DNA of 64,000 bases from Hemileia vastatrix (taxonomy: Eukaryota; Basidiomycota; Pucciniomycetes; Pucciniales; Zaghouaniaceae), in the NCBI GenBank assembly GCA_030280995.1, contig JASXTE010000001.1:22267106-22331105 (forward strand). The letters run 5' to 3'. Positions 1-12,800 of the stretch are shown piece after piece. The notes beneath the pieces are model-generated. The model saw only the letters and a program-made list of their open reading frames with translations. It did not search any database and was not told where the DNA came from. The position numbers were made by a program, and so were the translations under genes. Numbering within the stretch: the stretch's first letter is position 1; every line of letters starts with the position of its first letter.

Positions 1-198
1 TTTTGCCGTGACCTTTTTCCTGATCTTACTTGGTTCAAAATATTGAAACATGGCCAATGTTGATGAAAGAAACATTTGATTTTGTTTCTATGTGTAACAA
101 TGGAAGGCTGTTTCTTACTGGCGAAAGAGTGTTGTATATTTTATTTGAACAAATTTTTATTTTTTTATGTATTTTATTTAAAAAATTTACTTTTTATT
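1..198. other. Unassigned AT-rich sequence
   Basis: No gene or recognisable repeat. It lies outside the part shared with the right-hand copy, because that copy is cut by the Gypsy-4 insertion. It may still belong to the same element, since hairpins start only just inside it. Confidence 0.4.
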
Positions 199-905
199 GC
201 AGCCAGATTTATACTGGCTGCTTTTTAGAAACCTTAATTTATGACCCAAGCCTTTGAAATTGGCTTGGGTCCCTTACATTGCAATTTAGTACTTCCAGCC
301 AGGTTTCCCCTGGCTGGAAGTGTCTCTTTCAAGCAATTGAAGTCGCTAAAAGCGACTTCGATTGCTTGCTGTAATGTTTGCCACCCTCCCAGCTAATTTA
401 CTAGGCTGGGAGGTGGCCAAAGCAGTGTGCAACGCGCGTTGCTGCTGCAAGTAACGCGCGTTGCACAATCGCTACCATATTTCATGCAGCTGATATCAAG
501 TCAGCTGCATGAGATATGCGCAGCATGTGCAATGCGCGCTGCATGCAGCAGAAACGCGCGTTGCATGCAGCAGCAATGCAGGCTGCATGTGCTGCATGCA
601 GTGCATTGCACAGCCAGAAAAAAACTGGCTGTGCAATGCACACAGAGAAACCAAAGTCCCTGCAAGGGACTTTGGTCTCTAAAATGGAAGCGACTTTCCC
701 TACCAGGTGCAATCTGGTGGGAAAGTGAGAGAAACGTTAGACCGAAGTTGTTTGAAAGCAACTTCGGTCTTAAAAACATTAAAAATCATAAAAAAAAAAA
801 TGAGAAATGTAGAAAAAAAAAAAAATTAAAAATTAAAATGTGAGTAAAAGAAAAAAAATAAGTTCTAGTGATACCAAAAATCCAAGCCAATTTCATTTGG
901 CTTGG
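199..905. repeat. Array of about 13 consecutive hairpins (left copy)
   Basis: Stem-loops follow one another with short AT-rich spacers. Stems read directly: 199-206/214-221 (8 bp); 243-252/262-271 (10 bp, GACCCAAGCC); 291-303/309-321 (13 bp); 331-347/351-367 (17 bp with one G-T pair, loop AAA); 381-393/405-416 (one bulge); 427-440/453-466 (14 bp, GTGCAACGCGCGTT); about 476-493/501-518; a compound GC-rich region 528-600; 601-617/625-641 (17 bp); 650-661/665-676 (12 bp); 693-706/714-726 (one bulge); 739-750/759-770 (12 bp); 882-890/897-905 (9 bp). Stems differ in sequence, so this is not one tandem repeat. The region is GC-rich against very AT-rich surroundings. No family I know has such an array. 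It forms the outer end of the long inverted repeat. Confidence 0.85.
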
Positions 906-3059
906 TTATTTAATAATTAATTTTTAATACATTAAATTTAAAATTCAAACACCATAAAATATATGAATTTTTTTTATATGAATATTATAAATTTAATCTA
1001 CCTCTTTCTCATAATTATATTTATAATTTTGTTTTTTTAATTTTTGACATTTAAGTTTATTTTTTGGAAATACAAAATTAAATTTTCAGCTAAATTTTTT
1101 AGTAAGGTAAAAAAAATTATAAATTTGACATTTTGTAATTGAATAATGAAAAAAATTTTAAATTTATTTAAAAAATATTTTTGTTAGAAGAATACAAATA
1201 TTTTAAGGGTAGAAATATGGTGCAAATTGTAAGTAAAAAAAATTATATTTTTTTTTGTGAGGGGTTATTTCTATTTTTAAAAATATTTTTCAAAAACATT
1301 CATTAAATACTGAATTAAATTACTTTGAAACTCAAATTTTTTGTAAAATAATTAAAAATGAAATAATAATATTGTTGTATTTGATATAAAATTTGAATTG
1401 GTAATATTAATGTCTCTTTAAGTAAATTTGAAAATCATTTAAAAAGACCATGTTGATAAGTACTTCATTTTTGATATACAATGGTTATATATATATCTTA
1501 TATATATTTCTTGAGTGTTATTTTTATATACATTCAATAAAATTTGTAATATAAAATGCCATTTAATAATTAATTAATGTTCAACTTAGTTATAACAACT
1601 TCATATTTAATACCAGCCACTAGTATTTACTTTTTAATTTAAAACTCCAATATAATATGAGAGTATCCTTATTTTGTCTGTATGTAATGAACAACAATAA
1701 CAGACCATAAATGAGTGGGTAGTTAATTACAATAAATAGTTGAAGAATAACCTATAAGAAATGATAAGTTTATCAAAAAGAGTACATTAAAAAAATATAC
1801 TTTTGAATTTTTTTTGATATAATTTGGGTAGTTAAATGAAAATTTAAATTATCAGACATCAAAATGGATAAAATCTAAAAGTAGTGTTTATATAATAAGC
1901 CTCATAAAAAAAAAGGATAAAAAATCTACTATGTAACTAAATTATTAAATATTAAGGTATTATTAAAATTATTGAAAAACTTATTTTACAGTTATAATGA
2001 AATCTAAATGTGAAAATAATGATGGGATAATAGTAAGACTATGTGGAAACACTTTAATTTATACATACTTTCAACTATGTTCAGATAAAAAAATTGTTAA
2101 AATTGTATAATAACATCTAGTTAATAGTGATGCAATTTTATTTAGATCAAGAATAAATTTTTCTGAGGAAAAACTAATTAAATTGAGATATGGCCATCTC
2201 CTTTCAAGAGATAGAATAATAATAAAAATTTAAAAAATTATAATAAGTATTCTTAATCACCATTTTTGAAAAGTCTCTAGTAAAATTCATTATAATATAT
2301 CATTCATTGATTACATTATATGGAGTTTCATCTTGAAGTAGTGATGTGCAGCTTTGAACTTATGTTATGAAAAACAAAAAATTTAAAAAATATATAGTTA
2401 TACTAATGAAAAAGCCAAAAATAAAAATACTATTATAAATTAAAAAAATAAAACTACATAAATTTTATTCTGCTCTAATGATGGAAGGGTACTATGTATG
2501 AATTTCCACATGTTAAATCCAAACCTGCTTTAAGGCTAGTTTACAGGTAGAGCTATTAAGTTTCCTTAAATTCTAAAAATAACTTATGCATTTTACTAAT
2601 TATTTTTTTCTTGTTTCTTTCCAAAGTTGTTAGAGTTGCTTAATTAATACTGTTATCTTGATTGTAAGATATATAATTTTTTTTGAATACATGATTTATT
2701 GTTTCAAAAATTATATTATAAATTTAAATCATTTATTTCATTTTCTAAAGCTTCATTGTCAAAGACACAACTCCATTTTCTATTACTTAACAAATATATA
2801 AAATGTGATAGTAAAATTTAAGGAATTTTCTTTTTTAGAGGGTCAAACTATATTGTGAAGATTTTTATCTAGAAATTCTTGTACTCTAAAACCAAATAAT
2901 TTTCTCCCTTAAGTAAGCCATTTCAAAAATATGAGAATATAAACAAGAATATTAACTTATCTTATTTTTATTTTCTTTACTGAAAGTTTTAGTTCAATCC
3001 CTTTTTTTATATGACATTAGTATAAAAACATGGTTAAATGCTACTATATAATTAATTTT

Positions 3060-3063
<4 letters not shown>

Positions 3064-3092
<29 letters not shown>
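3064..3092. repeat. (TA)n microsatellite
   Basis: An uninterrupted TA run of about 29 bases. The opposite copy has a TA run at the matching place (about 56308-56334), so it predates duplication of the element. Confidence 0.9.
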
Positions 3093-3100
<8 letters not shown>

Positions 3101-4808
3101 TTAGAACGTCATCCTTTTTTATTTACTTGAATAAATGGCTCAATTATAATACCCAACACTTATTAATGTTTCCCAAACTCAATAACAAATTTCTCATATG
3201 AAATATTAGCTTCTAATATAAGAAGTTTATCTATAGATGATATTCAACATGTGATTTTACTTTTTAGATTCAGCTAAAATTAAACAAAAGGAGAAATCAT
3301 GCATATGTGTATAAATGGTAACCATATGTTACTTAGAGGATTGTGAAATTCACTCATCAGAATGGTTTAAGTATTAAAATAAATTGAGGTCATTATTTTC
3401 TAGTATTTGAAACTAATTAGGAAATTATTCTAAAAATATATTTTAATGTGTATCATGTTTAAAAAGTTGGAAATATGATTTTTGAAAATTGTGAGTTTCT
3501 TATGAGATACCAAGCTTTAGTTTACATTGTTTCAAGTAGAATAGAATTTTAGTATTAGAAATTGAAAGCAATGTACCATTATCAGATTTTAACTGTGTTC
3601 TACTTATAGAATGATTACATAACATTAAACATTATTTAAATCAAAAAGGTTTAAAAGATATTTAGAGTTTTACCAAATTTCACCATTTATTAATCTTTGA
3701 TTTGAAAACAAACTATGATGTACACTCACTAGAAATAAGCAATCCCAATTTTAACATAATTTATCAATCCAAAAATAATGAGTCAATTAACATGAAAATA
3801 TATATTATTTCAAAACCAATTCTCTAGATTTAAAATATGATGCTTTAATGAAAAATTATTACAAAACTTTAATGCAATGAAGTCTCTTAAAAAATTCAAA
3901 AATAGAATATCAAAACAAGTAATTTCTGCAAAAAAAACTACTAACTATTGTAGATAAAGCATAAAAATAAGTCATATTTTTTAAAAAAATGATCTAACAA
4001 TATTTATTTTTGTTAAAAAAATCAAAACATTGTTAAGTTTGCTTGTTATAATAATGTTAAAATCCACTAAACATTATCTAAAGGTGGTAAAATATGTTAA
4101 AAATAAGTTGAATTTTATGAGATAAAAATCAACAATTTTGTATCATTTCCTGTTGTGCTATGACTTTATTCCACCCTTTTTATCTGATTCTTCCAGTATT
4201 ACTTTGCTATGATCACTAGTTTTCAAGTTAAAATTTACAAATGTTCATTATACTTGATAATATGAAAAATAACTCAAACTTTTATAACTACAAAATAAGA
4301 TTTTGTAACTCCTTCTTTCAATCAATATTTGAAGAAATTTTAGTTTATTTGAGTAATGATTTTAAGAATAACAAAAAAATTGAAATTCACAAGGAATTAT
4401 TTCCAGAGACTATAATTATTTACTTGTGTAATGCATGAGCTACTTATCAATGATGTAAAACATCAGAAAAGTAAGTTATAGTTATAAATCTACAGATTAT
4501 ACTGTTTCTGGTATATATATCTTCAATAAATCTTTTAAACTTATCTTAGCCTACATACCACACAATAGAAAATCATTATATTAAAAAAGGAAAAAATTCT
4601 ATGATAATATCATAAAGAATGATAACCATGGATTAATATTCCATAAAAATGGTTAATAATATTTTAAGAGAACCTAAATCAGTATTCTTTCATCAAAATA
4701 TATCCTTTTTGTCTTTGTAATTTATTCCAAACAAATTTTTTGAAAGTTGAATCTATATATCTAATGCCAAAACCACTATTAAGTTCCCTCTTAGACTTTT
4801 TAAGAAAT

Positions 4809-4839
<31 letters not shown>

Positions 4840-6744
4840 TATTTATCAAAAATTGAAATAAAGAATAAAAACATAATTTTATTTACCTTTAATTATTTAA
4901 ATATAGAGTATTTTCAGAATGCATTGTGGTTACTTGTGAAGGTTAGAAGATTTGAAGTTGGATTTATGAGTTTTTAGAAGGGCAAATATTGTAAAATTCT
5001 TTCATAAATATTTATTTCATAGTTTCAAATGTTGAAATCTACAAACTAATGGGATTTAAAATTATATTGAGATTTAAAATCTGTTTTCTACTCAAGTAAA
5101 ATAAAATAAAATGATGATATCAAAATTGAAATTAAGTTTAAACTTTTGATATGCTCTATCTTCAATTTTATTGATAGTGCATCAAAAATTTAATAATATT
5201 TTTTTCCTTCATCACTTTTTACATAAAAGATAGTTTTATCATTTTATGAATTAAAGATTGCTTATATAAATTTAACATCTATGTCAACTGTTTATGACTA
5301 TTAATCTATATAATAAATTTTTTAGAAGAAAAAATAACATCAGTATATACTGACTTTGAAATTATTCAATTTAAAATAGTTTACAGGTAGATAATGAAGG
5401 GTGATTTCATTTTTGAATATGAACTATAGAAGTCTTATTTTATCAATTTTAATTCTTTTTGAGCTCAAATGTATCCACCGCAACTTAAGTAAGAATAAAA
5501 ATTATTTTTATTGAAATTTACATGAGAAAGTATGCCTATTATTCAAAATCAAACTTGCTCTAATGGTGTTTTTCAATCATTATTTCCATTCATAACAATA
5601 AAAAACATTTCAATTTGCTGATGTTTTAGTTTTTGATATCCCCAAGTTTATATCTCAGGTGTACTATTCACAAAATTATTAAAAATATAATTTTCGAAAT
5701 ACATGATAAACTTGAAAGTGAGGGGGCATTAAATTTTTAAAAATGAATTCTAAATTCAGGATGGATAGTATTTTTTCTATTTTCACAAATGAACAATTTT
5801 TCGTTTCAATTAATCCAGAAAGAAAATTTTGTTGTAAGCATATTATATTATATTTATTATGATTTTAAATACTATATTTTCAAGATTTGTGTTTAATATT
5901 TCCTGTGAAAGTTAATGTTAATGTGAATTTAAAGTAAGCTTGAAGAAATTTAATCAATAGGCATATTGGATATTTAAAATAATATTTTGCTCCAATCTTG
6001 AATCATCCTGGGCTAAAAAATATCCCAAATAAGGTTTTTGTGGGTCAATTTGGATTTAAGTAGGATTAAGTGAGGTTTAATAAAGGACAGATAAAAGGCT
6101 AAATTCATTACTAGTGACTTTTTTCTCAAAATAGTTATAAAATATTTATCATTCTGGACTCAAGCTTCAATAAAGTTGAATTGAAACAGAGATAATTTCT
6201 AGCAGCACAACACCATATTTACAAAGGTGTAAAATACCTCAAATATTACTCATAATATAGGAAGGCAAGGAATCTACAAAATTCACATTTCAAACGAGGA
6301 TTTATATTTTGAATTTGAAATTGAGAAATGGAATATTATTTTCCAATTTAAATATCTATTAGTCATTTTAACAAAAGTTTTCAGTAATCAGATTGAATTT
6401 TGATGGTATTTTGTTGTAGATTAATCATTTTGATGAGACATTTACTCAAAATTACTGGTTTCGTTTCTAATATTCCATGTGAAATTCATTATGAATCTTT
6501 TTGAAAGTGAATAGTTGACATATTGGATATGCAAAAGCTTATGTTAGATCAAAGTGAGATCAAAGGGAGCTTAACTGATGATCAAATTAGGATTTTACAA
6601 GATCAAACGGTGATCAATGTAGGTTCATCTTGAGCTCAATCTGTGACAAATCTCTGACTAAATGTAAGGCCAAACAATTTCCTACATGGTGATGATGTGT
6701 GCATAATTCAAGCATAGATTTGTGGCTCAACGGAGCTCAAGCAA

Positions 6745-6766
6745 GGGGTATTGCTAGCAATACCCC
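6745..6766. repeat. Terminal palindrome A
   Basis: A perfect 22-base palindrome whose central 16 bases are GTATTGCTAGCAATAC. It lies 19 bases from the end of the left repeat copy and is followed by a C run and TTTTTTCTGTGGTGA. Five other ends in this window share core TGCTAGCA and the tail with different but mutually complementary arms. Confidence 0.85.
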
Positions 6767-6785
6767 CCCATTTTTTCTGTGGTGA

Positions 6786-7150
6786 CTGAATTTCTGCATA
6801 TCTGTTGATTTATTTTTATTCCTTGAACATTGTCATTTCTTGCTTTGAGCATGAGATATATTTGCAGCAGCCTCTCTAGATTTGAAAATAATTATTGAAA
6901 TTATGACATTGATTATTATGTTTCTGAATTGGCACAGAGGAGTAATTGAAAAATTTTCAGCAATTAACTGTGATTTTGAGCTGTCAAACATATCAGGAAC
7001 TTTGCTCTTCAGATGTATAAGGTGGGCTAGAATATGTAGGGCACGTTAAATAGGAAAATCTGAATTGAAGTTGGATTCTTCAGCAGGAAGGGAAAGCTCT
7101 TGAGAAGCAAGATAGAGAGATGATGTGACAAGGGATGCCCACAGAGAATG
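6786..7150. other. Flank between repeat end and decayed gene
   Basis: Contains no clear gene. On the minus strand it is the sequence just downstream of the decayed gene and may hold remains of its last exon. Base composition is slightly less AT-rich than the repeat to the left. Confidence 0.35.
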
Positions 7151-8533
7151 CTAGTGAGCACTTGGGCTAACTAGTCTTGATAGCATGTGTATCATCAATG
7201 ATTCAGGGTGATCAGTCTTCTTAAATTGAGAAAGATTATTTGAGTTTGGTTCTTCAGCATTACAAAATTTTTCCAAATTTTCAAAGTTCAAATTATTGAC
7301 CACCCAGATCTGCAAAGTGACAACATTAATAAAATCCAAAGTTAAAAAAATAACAAAACAATTAGTTATCATAAAATGAATAAACAAACTTCAAGTAAGT
7401 GATACATACAGAGTTCATTAATTTTTGTAAGCATTTTGTCATGAGCAGATTTCTTCCATAGAAAATTGAATTTGTGCAAAATTCTTTGTACCCTTTTGAG
7501 AGAAAAAGAAAAACGGATTTTTAATAACTGATTTATTTCTGGCCATGCCCTAAGTAACTTTTGAACATTGATTCTACCTTCAAAAAATTGATGAATTTCA
7601 GCTATTTGCTTCTGTAAATTTGAATTACCAATCATTGTCAGAGTATAAAGAAGAGAATGATTAAAATTTTTTATCAATGATGATAGAGACCATAGGATTT
7701 TCAGAATTTTTATTCTAGATTTTGAAGATAAAGCAACTAGAAGCTGTTTCTTTGAACTTGAAGGATTTTTGTGTGGCTGGCTAGGTGGATCAATTTCTTC
7801 ATTTGATGTTTTCTCAACCTCATCAGCAGAAGTAGCTTCATCATATTTTTGAGTTAAAGAAGCTTCATATTTCAAAATTTCATCATCATTATCATCATCT
7901 TCTACTTTTTCTTCATTAGAGCAAGATTTGCTATTAGTTGAAGCTTCAGATTGATTGTGGTTTTTAGAGCTGTATTAAAAGATAAGAAATAATAAATAAA
8001 AAAGAAAAAAATTTGGAGATAGCTTTAAAGACTAATATAAAATGGTTTGCTATATTAATCATGAAAGAACTGACATACCTTTTGGACACATTTTGGCAAT
8101 TTTTTTTAGATGTTTGAGATTTTGCATAAGAGGAATCCTTGGCAGGAGGAGTTTTAGTAGCACTGACAAAACAAGAGCCCCTAGAAAGTCTCATTTTTTT
8201 TGAATGTCAAAGAATAGTCTTATCTCCCTTTTGAGATGTTGATGCATGGCCTTCAGGGCCAGCTCTTTCATTATCATCATTGTGTTTGATGATAATGACA
8301 TCATCAGGAGGAATGATACCTTTTTCATAAGCTGAACTTAAATAAGTTTTAAAGAAAAAGGGTCAATAATCTATCCTACTGAGTTTATAGAAGTTAATAT
8401 TAAATAATTGCTTACATTTTTCTAGGTCATCAATGTATTCAAGCACATTGTTATATGCATTTGAAATATAAGGTGGCAAAGGCTTCTGGCTAAGAGTTGA
8501 AAGTAGTTCTTCAGTTTTGCTTTTAGAAAATTC
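7151..8533 (-). pseudogene. Decayed multi-exon gene, unrecognised product
   Basis: Coding-like sequence runs leftward from 8533, where it is cut by an element end (TCACCACAG). First exon fragment: KTEELLSTLSQKPLPPYISN, then DDLEK. A putative intron follows (donor GTAAGC near 8417, acceptor TTCAG near 8335), then YEKGIIPPDDVIIIKHNDD, a TGA stop near 8212, and MRLSRGSCFVSATKTPP. A second intron has donor AG|GTATGT near 8079 and acceptor ATACAG near 7972. It leads into an acidic, Ser-rich stretch and a longer helical region (FFEGRINVQKLLRAWPEINQ) ending near 7400. A third putative intron (GTATGT ... TTTGCAG) leads to WVVNNLNFENLEKFC, but phases no longer agree. The Lys/Glu/Ser-rich style is like rust proteins of unknown role; no family recognised. 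The stop, lost phase and missing 5' end mark it as broken. Confidence 0.5.
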
Positions 8534-8790
8534 ACCACAGGAAATCTGGGGGTGAACTGCTAGCAGTTCCCTCTATTTGAAACTATCAGGAATTTGTCAG
8601 GAAACTGTTGGGAAACCATCCTGAAACTGTCAGAAAGATGTTTTTAAATCTGATGAAAAAACATTGAAAAAATAAACTGTCACAGATTGAATCCAGAACA
8701 ATCCCTCCTTGAGCAGAGCTTAAGAACCACATTGAACATCAGTTAATCTCAGGTTTGGTAAAAGGTTGAACAACATCACTTAGCATACCT
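8532..8790 (-). mobile_element. Element end E with palindrome and subterminal repeats
   Basis: Begins TCACCACAG at 8532, the same terminal bases as the right repeat copy at 52621. The 16-base palindrome GAACTGCTAGCAGTTC is at 8554-8569. Inside it come repeated motifs: AAACTATCAGGAA, AAACTGTTGGGAA, GAAACTGTCAGAAA. These differ from the GATCAA-type motifs of the long copies, so this is a related family with another body. It interrupts an exon of the gene to its left. The other end was not located. Confidence 0.6.
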
Positions 8791-8934
8791 TAATATTCAA
8801 ATATTAAACTTGAATATATGTTGCGTGTATGATATAGATGCATATGCATTTGAATTTGCATGGTGGATACTTTTTGCATGCTAAAAATTGATGTGAAATG
8901 CCTATCCAAAGTGTATGCATAATGACTATGAAGA

Positions 8935-9200
8935 ATAAATATGCATAAAAATATGCATAAAAAATATGCATATTGAATATGCATAAAAAATATGCATATT
9001 TAATATGCATAAAAATATGCATATTGAATATGCATAAAAATATGATTATTGAATATGCATAAAAATATGCATATTGAATATGCATTAAAAATATGCATAT
9101 TGAATATGCAAAAAAAAGGTGCATATATGTATATGAATAAAATACATTAATATGCATATAAATCTGTATAATAAATATGCATATGAATATGCATAAATAT
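8935..9200. repeat. ATGCAT-rich tandem repeat
   Basis: Irregular tandem copies of AATATGCATAAAAATATGCATATTG, a roughly 24-base unit built of the palindrome TATGCATA. About ten units, increasingly degenerate to the right up to about 9260. The open frames it creates (Met-His-Ile-Tyr-rich) are products of the repeat. Confidence 0.85.
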
Positions 9201-9300
9201 GCATAATGATTGAAAAATGCAAAAAAATGATGCTTAACGAGTATATTTTATGCATAAATAGAAATATGCAATATGAATTCATAATGTATACAGATAACAC

Positions 9301-9879
9301 TGGAAACCATTTTGACCAAAACTCATACTAAATTTTCATTCTGGACTAAAGGTGTGAGGGAAGGAAGAAAAACAGTCCGACGTTAGAAAAATGCTACATG
9401 CACTCATTTTGTAGCAGAGCAAATGAGAAGTGCTGAATTATGGTTGGTGCCCATAATTTAGTATGATATCATAATTTTATTTAATTGTTTTCAATATTGA
9501 AAAGACTTTAAGTCGGTTGGTATGGATCTAGCTGTGCCAGGGTCTAATCTAATTATTTTAACAATTTCTTAATAATTAATGGGTTTTAATACAAAAACAG
9601 GTTGTATTTTTTGTGGGATATTGGATATGATAAGGTCTTTTGTAAAAAAAACTTATATTGTTTAAGAATATTCCTGAATCAGATGTGGGATAATCACTAC
9701 AAAAAATTGTAGTACTGTGGGCAATAAAATACATGCACAAGCAGTAAAGAAAGGACCGAGTGAACCCTTTTTGTGCAGTGGGAATCATTAGAGTGGAATT
9801 GTGGATGAAAAATATAATTCATTATTACCATTTTATTTAATCAAAAAATTTATAATATTAAAAAGAACTATTGATTAAT
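9301..9879. other. Unassigned sequence
   Basis: No gene or known element recognised between the ATGCAT repeat and the satellite. Short imperfect inverted repeats (for example around 9690-9715) do not make a convincing feature. Confidence 0.35.
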
Positions 9880-12800
9880 TGGTATTTGACCTTTGTGCCT
9901 CACTCATATTTATCATTTGATTGATTTTTGTCACCATTATGTTATTAATATTATAAGTATAGCAAAAACTTGTGTGCCCAACGCATACCGGGTGATGTTA
10001 CACCTTTTATAATATTATTAAATAAAGGTAAAAAAATATGAAAATGATTTGTTTTACAAAAAATAAATTGATATCCAAAAGCAATATGAGGGATAAAAAG
10101 GTAAAATTAAAGGGATCAAATATGAAATAAAAAATTAAAGTAAAATTCCTGCCATCAAGAGCAAGTAGAAATGATGGGGTGAACGCCCACCAGTGGCACT
10201 AAACTTGGACTATAATTTCTTTTTTGTAAAAATAAAAAAAAATCCACTTGAGCTTTACCAAAACTTCAGGATGACAATTTTGCCATATCAAACAACTTCT
10301 AGTGCAATTATTGAAGAAAAATTCATTTTCATTGCAATAGAGAGAATTGATCACATCAGACTGCATGTGACCAAAAGTGTCCAGCAAAAGTTCAGCCGAA
10401 CTTGTGCTGGACAATTTTATGATGGAGAGTAGCTAGGGTGGAATTTTTTTTCAGTTCATCTGGTATTTCTTATAAACATGTCCACTGGTATTTGATCTTT
10501 GTTCCTCACTCATATTTATCATTTGATTGATTTTTTGTCACCATTATGTTATTAATATTATAAGTATAGCAAAAACTCGTGTGCCCAACGCATACCGGGT
10601 GATGTTACACCTTTTATAATATTATTAAATAAAGGTAAAAAAATATGAAAATGATTTGTTTTACAAAAAATAAATTGATATACAAAAGCAATATGAGGGA
10701 TAAAAAGGTAAAATTAAAGGAATCAAATATGAAATAAAAAATTAAAATAAAATTACTGCCATCAAGAGCAAGTAGACATGTTGGGGCAAATGTCCACCAG
10801 TGAGGCTAAACTTGGACTATAATTGCTTTTTTGAAAAACAAAAAAGTGCCAATCTGAGGTTTAAAAAAACTTCAGTAGAACCATTTAGCCATATCAAACA
10901 ACTTCTAGTGCAATGATTGAGAGAGAATTGATCACACCAGACTGCATGTGACAAAAAGTGTCCAGCACAAGTTTGGCCGAACTTGTGCTGGACACTTTTA
11001 TAATTGAGAGTAGGCATACAGCAAATCTTCTTAAACTCAAAAGGGATTTCTTATAAACATTTCCACTTGAATTTGATCTTTCTGTGTCATTTAAATTTAC
11101 CATTTGATTAATTTTTTGTCATCATTATATTATTAATGTTATTACTATAGTAATAACTTGTGTGAAATATGAATACCAGGTGGTGTTCCACCTTTAATCA
11201 TATATTATTAAATAAAGGTATAAGAGTATGAAAATTATTTATTTTAAAAATTAAAAATTGATATCCAAAGCAATATGAGCAATAAAAAAGTAAAATAAAA
11301 GGGAAAAAATAAGAAAAAAAAATCTAAGGAAAATTCTCACTATCAATAACAAGTAGAGGTAATAGATCAAATGTGCACCACCAGGGCTAAACTTGGACTA
11401 TATTTTCTTTTTTGTTAAACCAAAGAAAGTGTCCTGATGAGTTTTGAAAAATTGTCAGGAGGACATTTTGGCAATATCAAACTACTTATTGTGAAATGAT
11501 TGAGCAAAATGTCATTTTCATTTCCATAGAGTAAATTTATCCCATCTGACTGCATGCAACCAAAAGTGTCCAGCACAAGTTTGGCCGAACTTATGCTGGA
11601 CACTTTAATGATGGTGAGTATCAAGGGTGCAGGTCTTCTTCAGTTCATCAGGTATTCCTTATAAACAAATCCACTTGTATATGATCTTTCTGCGTAATTC
11701 ATATTTATCATTTGATTCATTGTTTTTCACCATTATACTATTAATGTTATTAGTATTGAAAAAACTTGTAAGCCAAATGCATACTGGGAGATGCTACATC
11801 TTTCATAATCTTATTAAATAAAAGTAAAAAAAATATGAAAAGTATTAGTTTTACAATAAATAAATTGATATTTGAAAGCAAAAAGTGGAATAAAAAAGTA
11901 CAATAAAAGTGATTAAATATGAAATTAAACATTCAAATAAAATTTCTGCCATCAAAGATAATTTGAGTTTTCAGCCCAAATTTGCACCACCAGTTCTACA
12001 TTTGGAATTTTTTTTCTTTTTTTTAAAATTAATAAAAGTGTCCACCCAAGGTTTTCCAAAAAATCAGAAGTATAGTATAGCAGTATAAAGCTACTTCTTG
12101 TGCAATGATTGAGCAAAAATTCATTTTAACTTCCATTGAGTAAATTTATCCCATCTGACTGCATGCAACCAAAAGTTTCCAGCACAAGCTCAGCTGAAAT
12201 TGTGCTGGACACTTTTATGATGGAGAGTAGCTAGGGTGCAAGTCTTCTTCAGTTAATCTTATATTCATTTTAAAAATGTCTATGGGTATTTGATCTTTCT
12301 GTGTCATCCATATTTATTATTTGATTATTTTTTAGTCACCATTATATTATTAATGTTTTTAGTATAGAAAAAACATGTGTAATGAATGTTCACTGGGTGA
12401 TTTTACAACTTTAATAGTGTAATATAATAAATGTAAAATTTTTTGAAAGTTATCAGTTTTACAAAAATAAAATTGATATTTAAAAGCTAAAGGATAAATA
12501 AAAGGGTAAGATTAAAATTAAAGAGATCAAACATGAAATAAAGATATTAAGTATAATTTCTGCTATCATGAGCCAGTAGAGGCTTCAGAAAAAATGGGCA
12601 CCATCATAGATTAAAATGGATCAAATTAACTTTTTACCAATGGAAAAAATTGTCTACCTTAGGTTTGGACAAACTTCCAGGGGACAATTCGTCCATATAA
12701 AACTAATTTCAGTGCAATGATGGAGTGATAATTCAGTCTCATTTCCATAAAAAGAATTGATTGCATCTGACGGCATGCAACCAAAAGTGTCCAGCACAAG

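Larger units (their letters stand above)
374..6785 (+). mobile_element. Left copy of a non-coding repeat of at least 6.4 kb
   Basis: The stretch matches the reverse complement of 52621-58948 over its whole length, with scattered substitutions and small indels. Matching starts near TTTGCCACC at about 377 and stops exactly at CTGTGGTGA (6785). Beyond that the flanks differ, so I read two insertions of one element rather than one giant transposon. I find no conserved coding frame: the few short ORFs are frameshifted in the other copy. The inner end has a perfect 22 bp palindrome, preceded by many GATCAA, GAGATCAA and GAGCTCAA motifs (about 6540-6745) that look like subterminal protein-binding repeats. 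The outer end is the hairpin array, which continues left to about 199, so the element may run past the window start. Confidence 0.8.

Noticed and set aside
427..843. Cys/His/Ala-rich frames through the hairpin array
   Set aside because: They arise from the palindromes (both strands are open), start with non-ATG codons and change frame in the other copy.
4241..4438. A 65-codon frame in the long left repeat
   Set aside because: The opposite copy has a one-base insertion and several non-matching codons, so the frame is not conserved.
6520..6785. Helitron identity for the palindrome-ended elements
   Set aside because: A Helitron 3' end needs a hairpin shortly before CTRR and insertion between A and T. 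Here the end is GTGGTGA and the palindrome has no loop. No Rep/helicase protein was seen.
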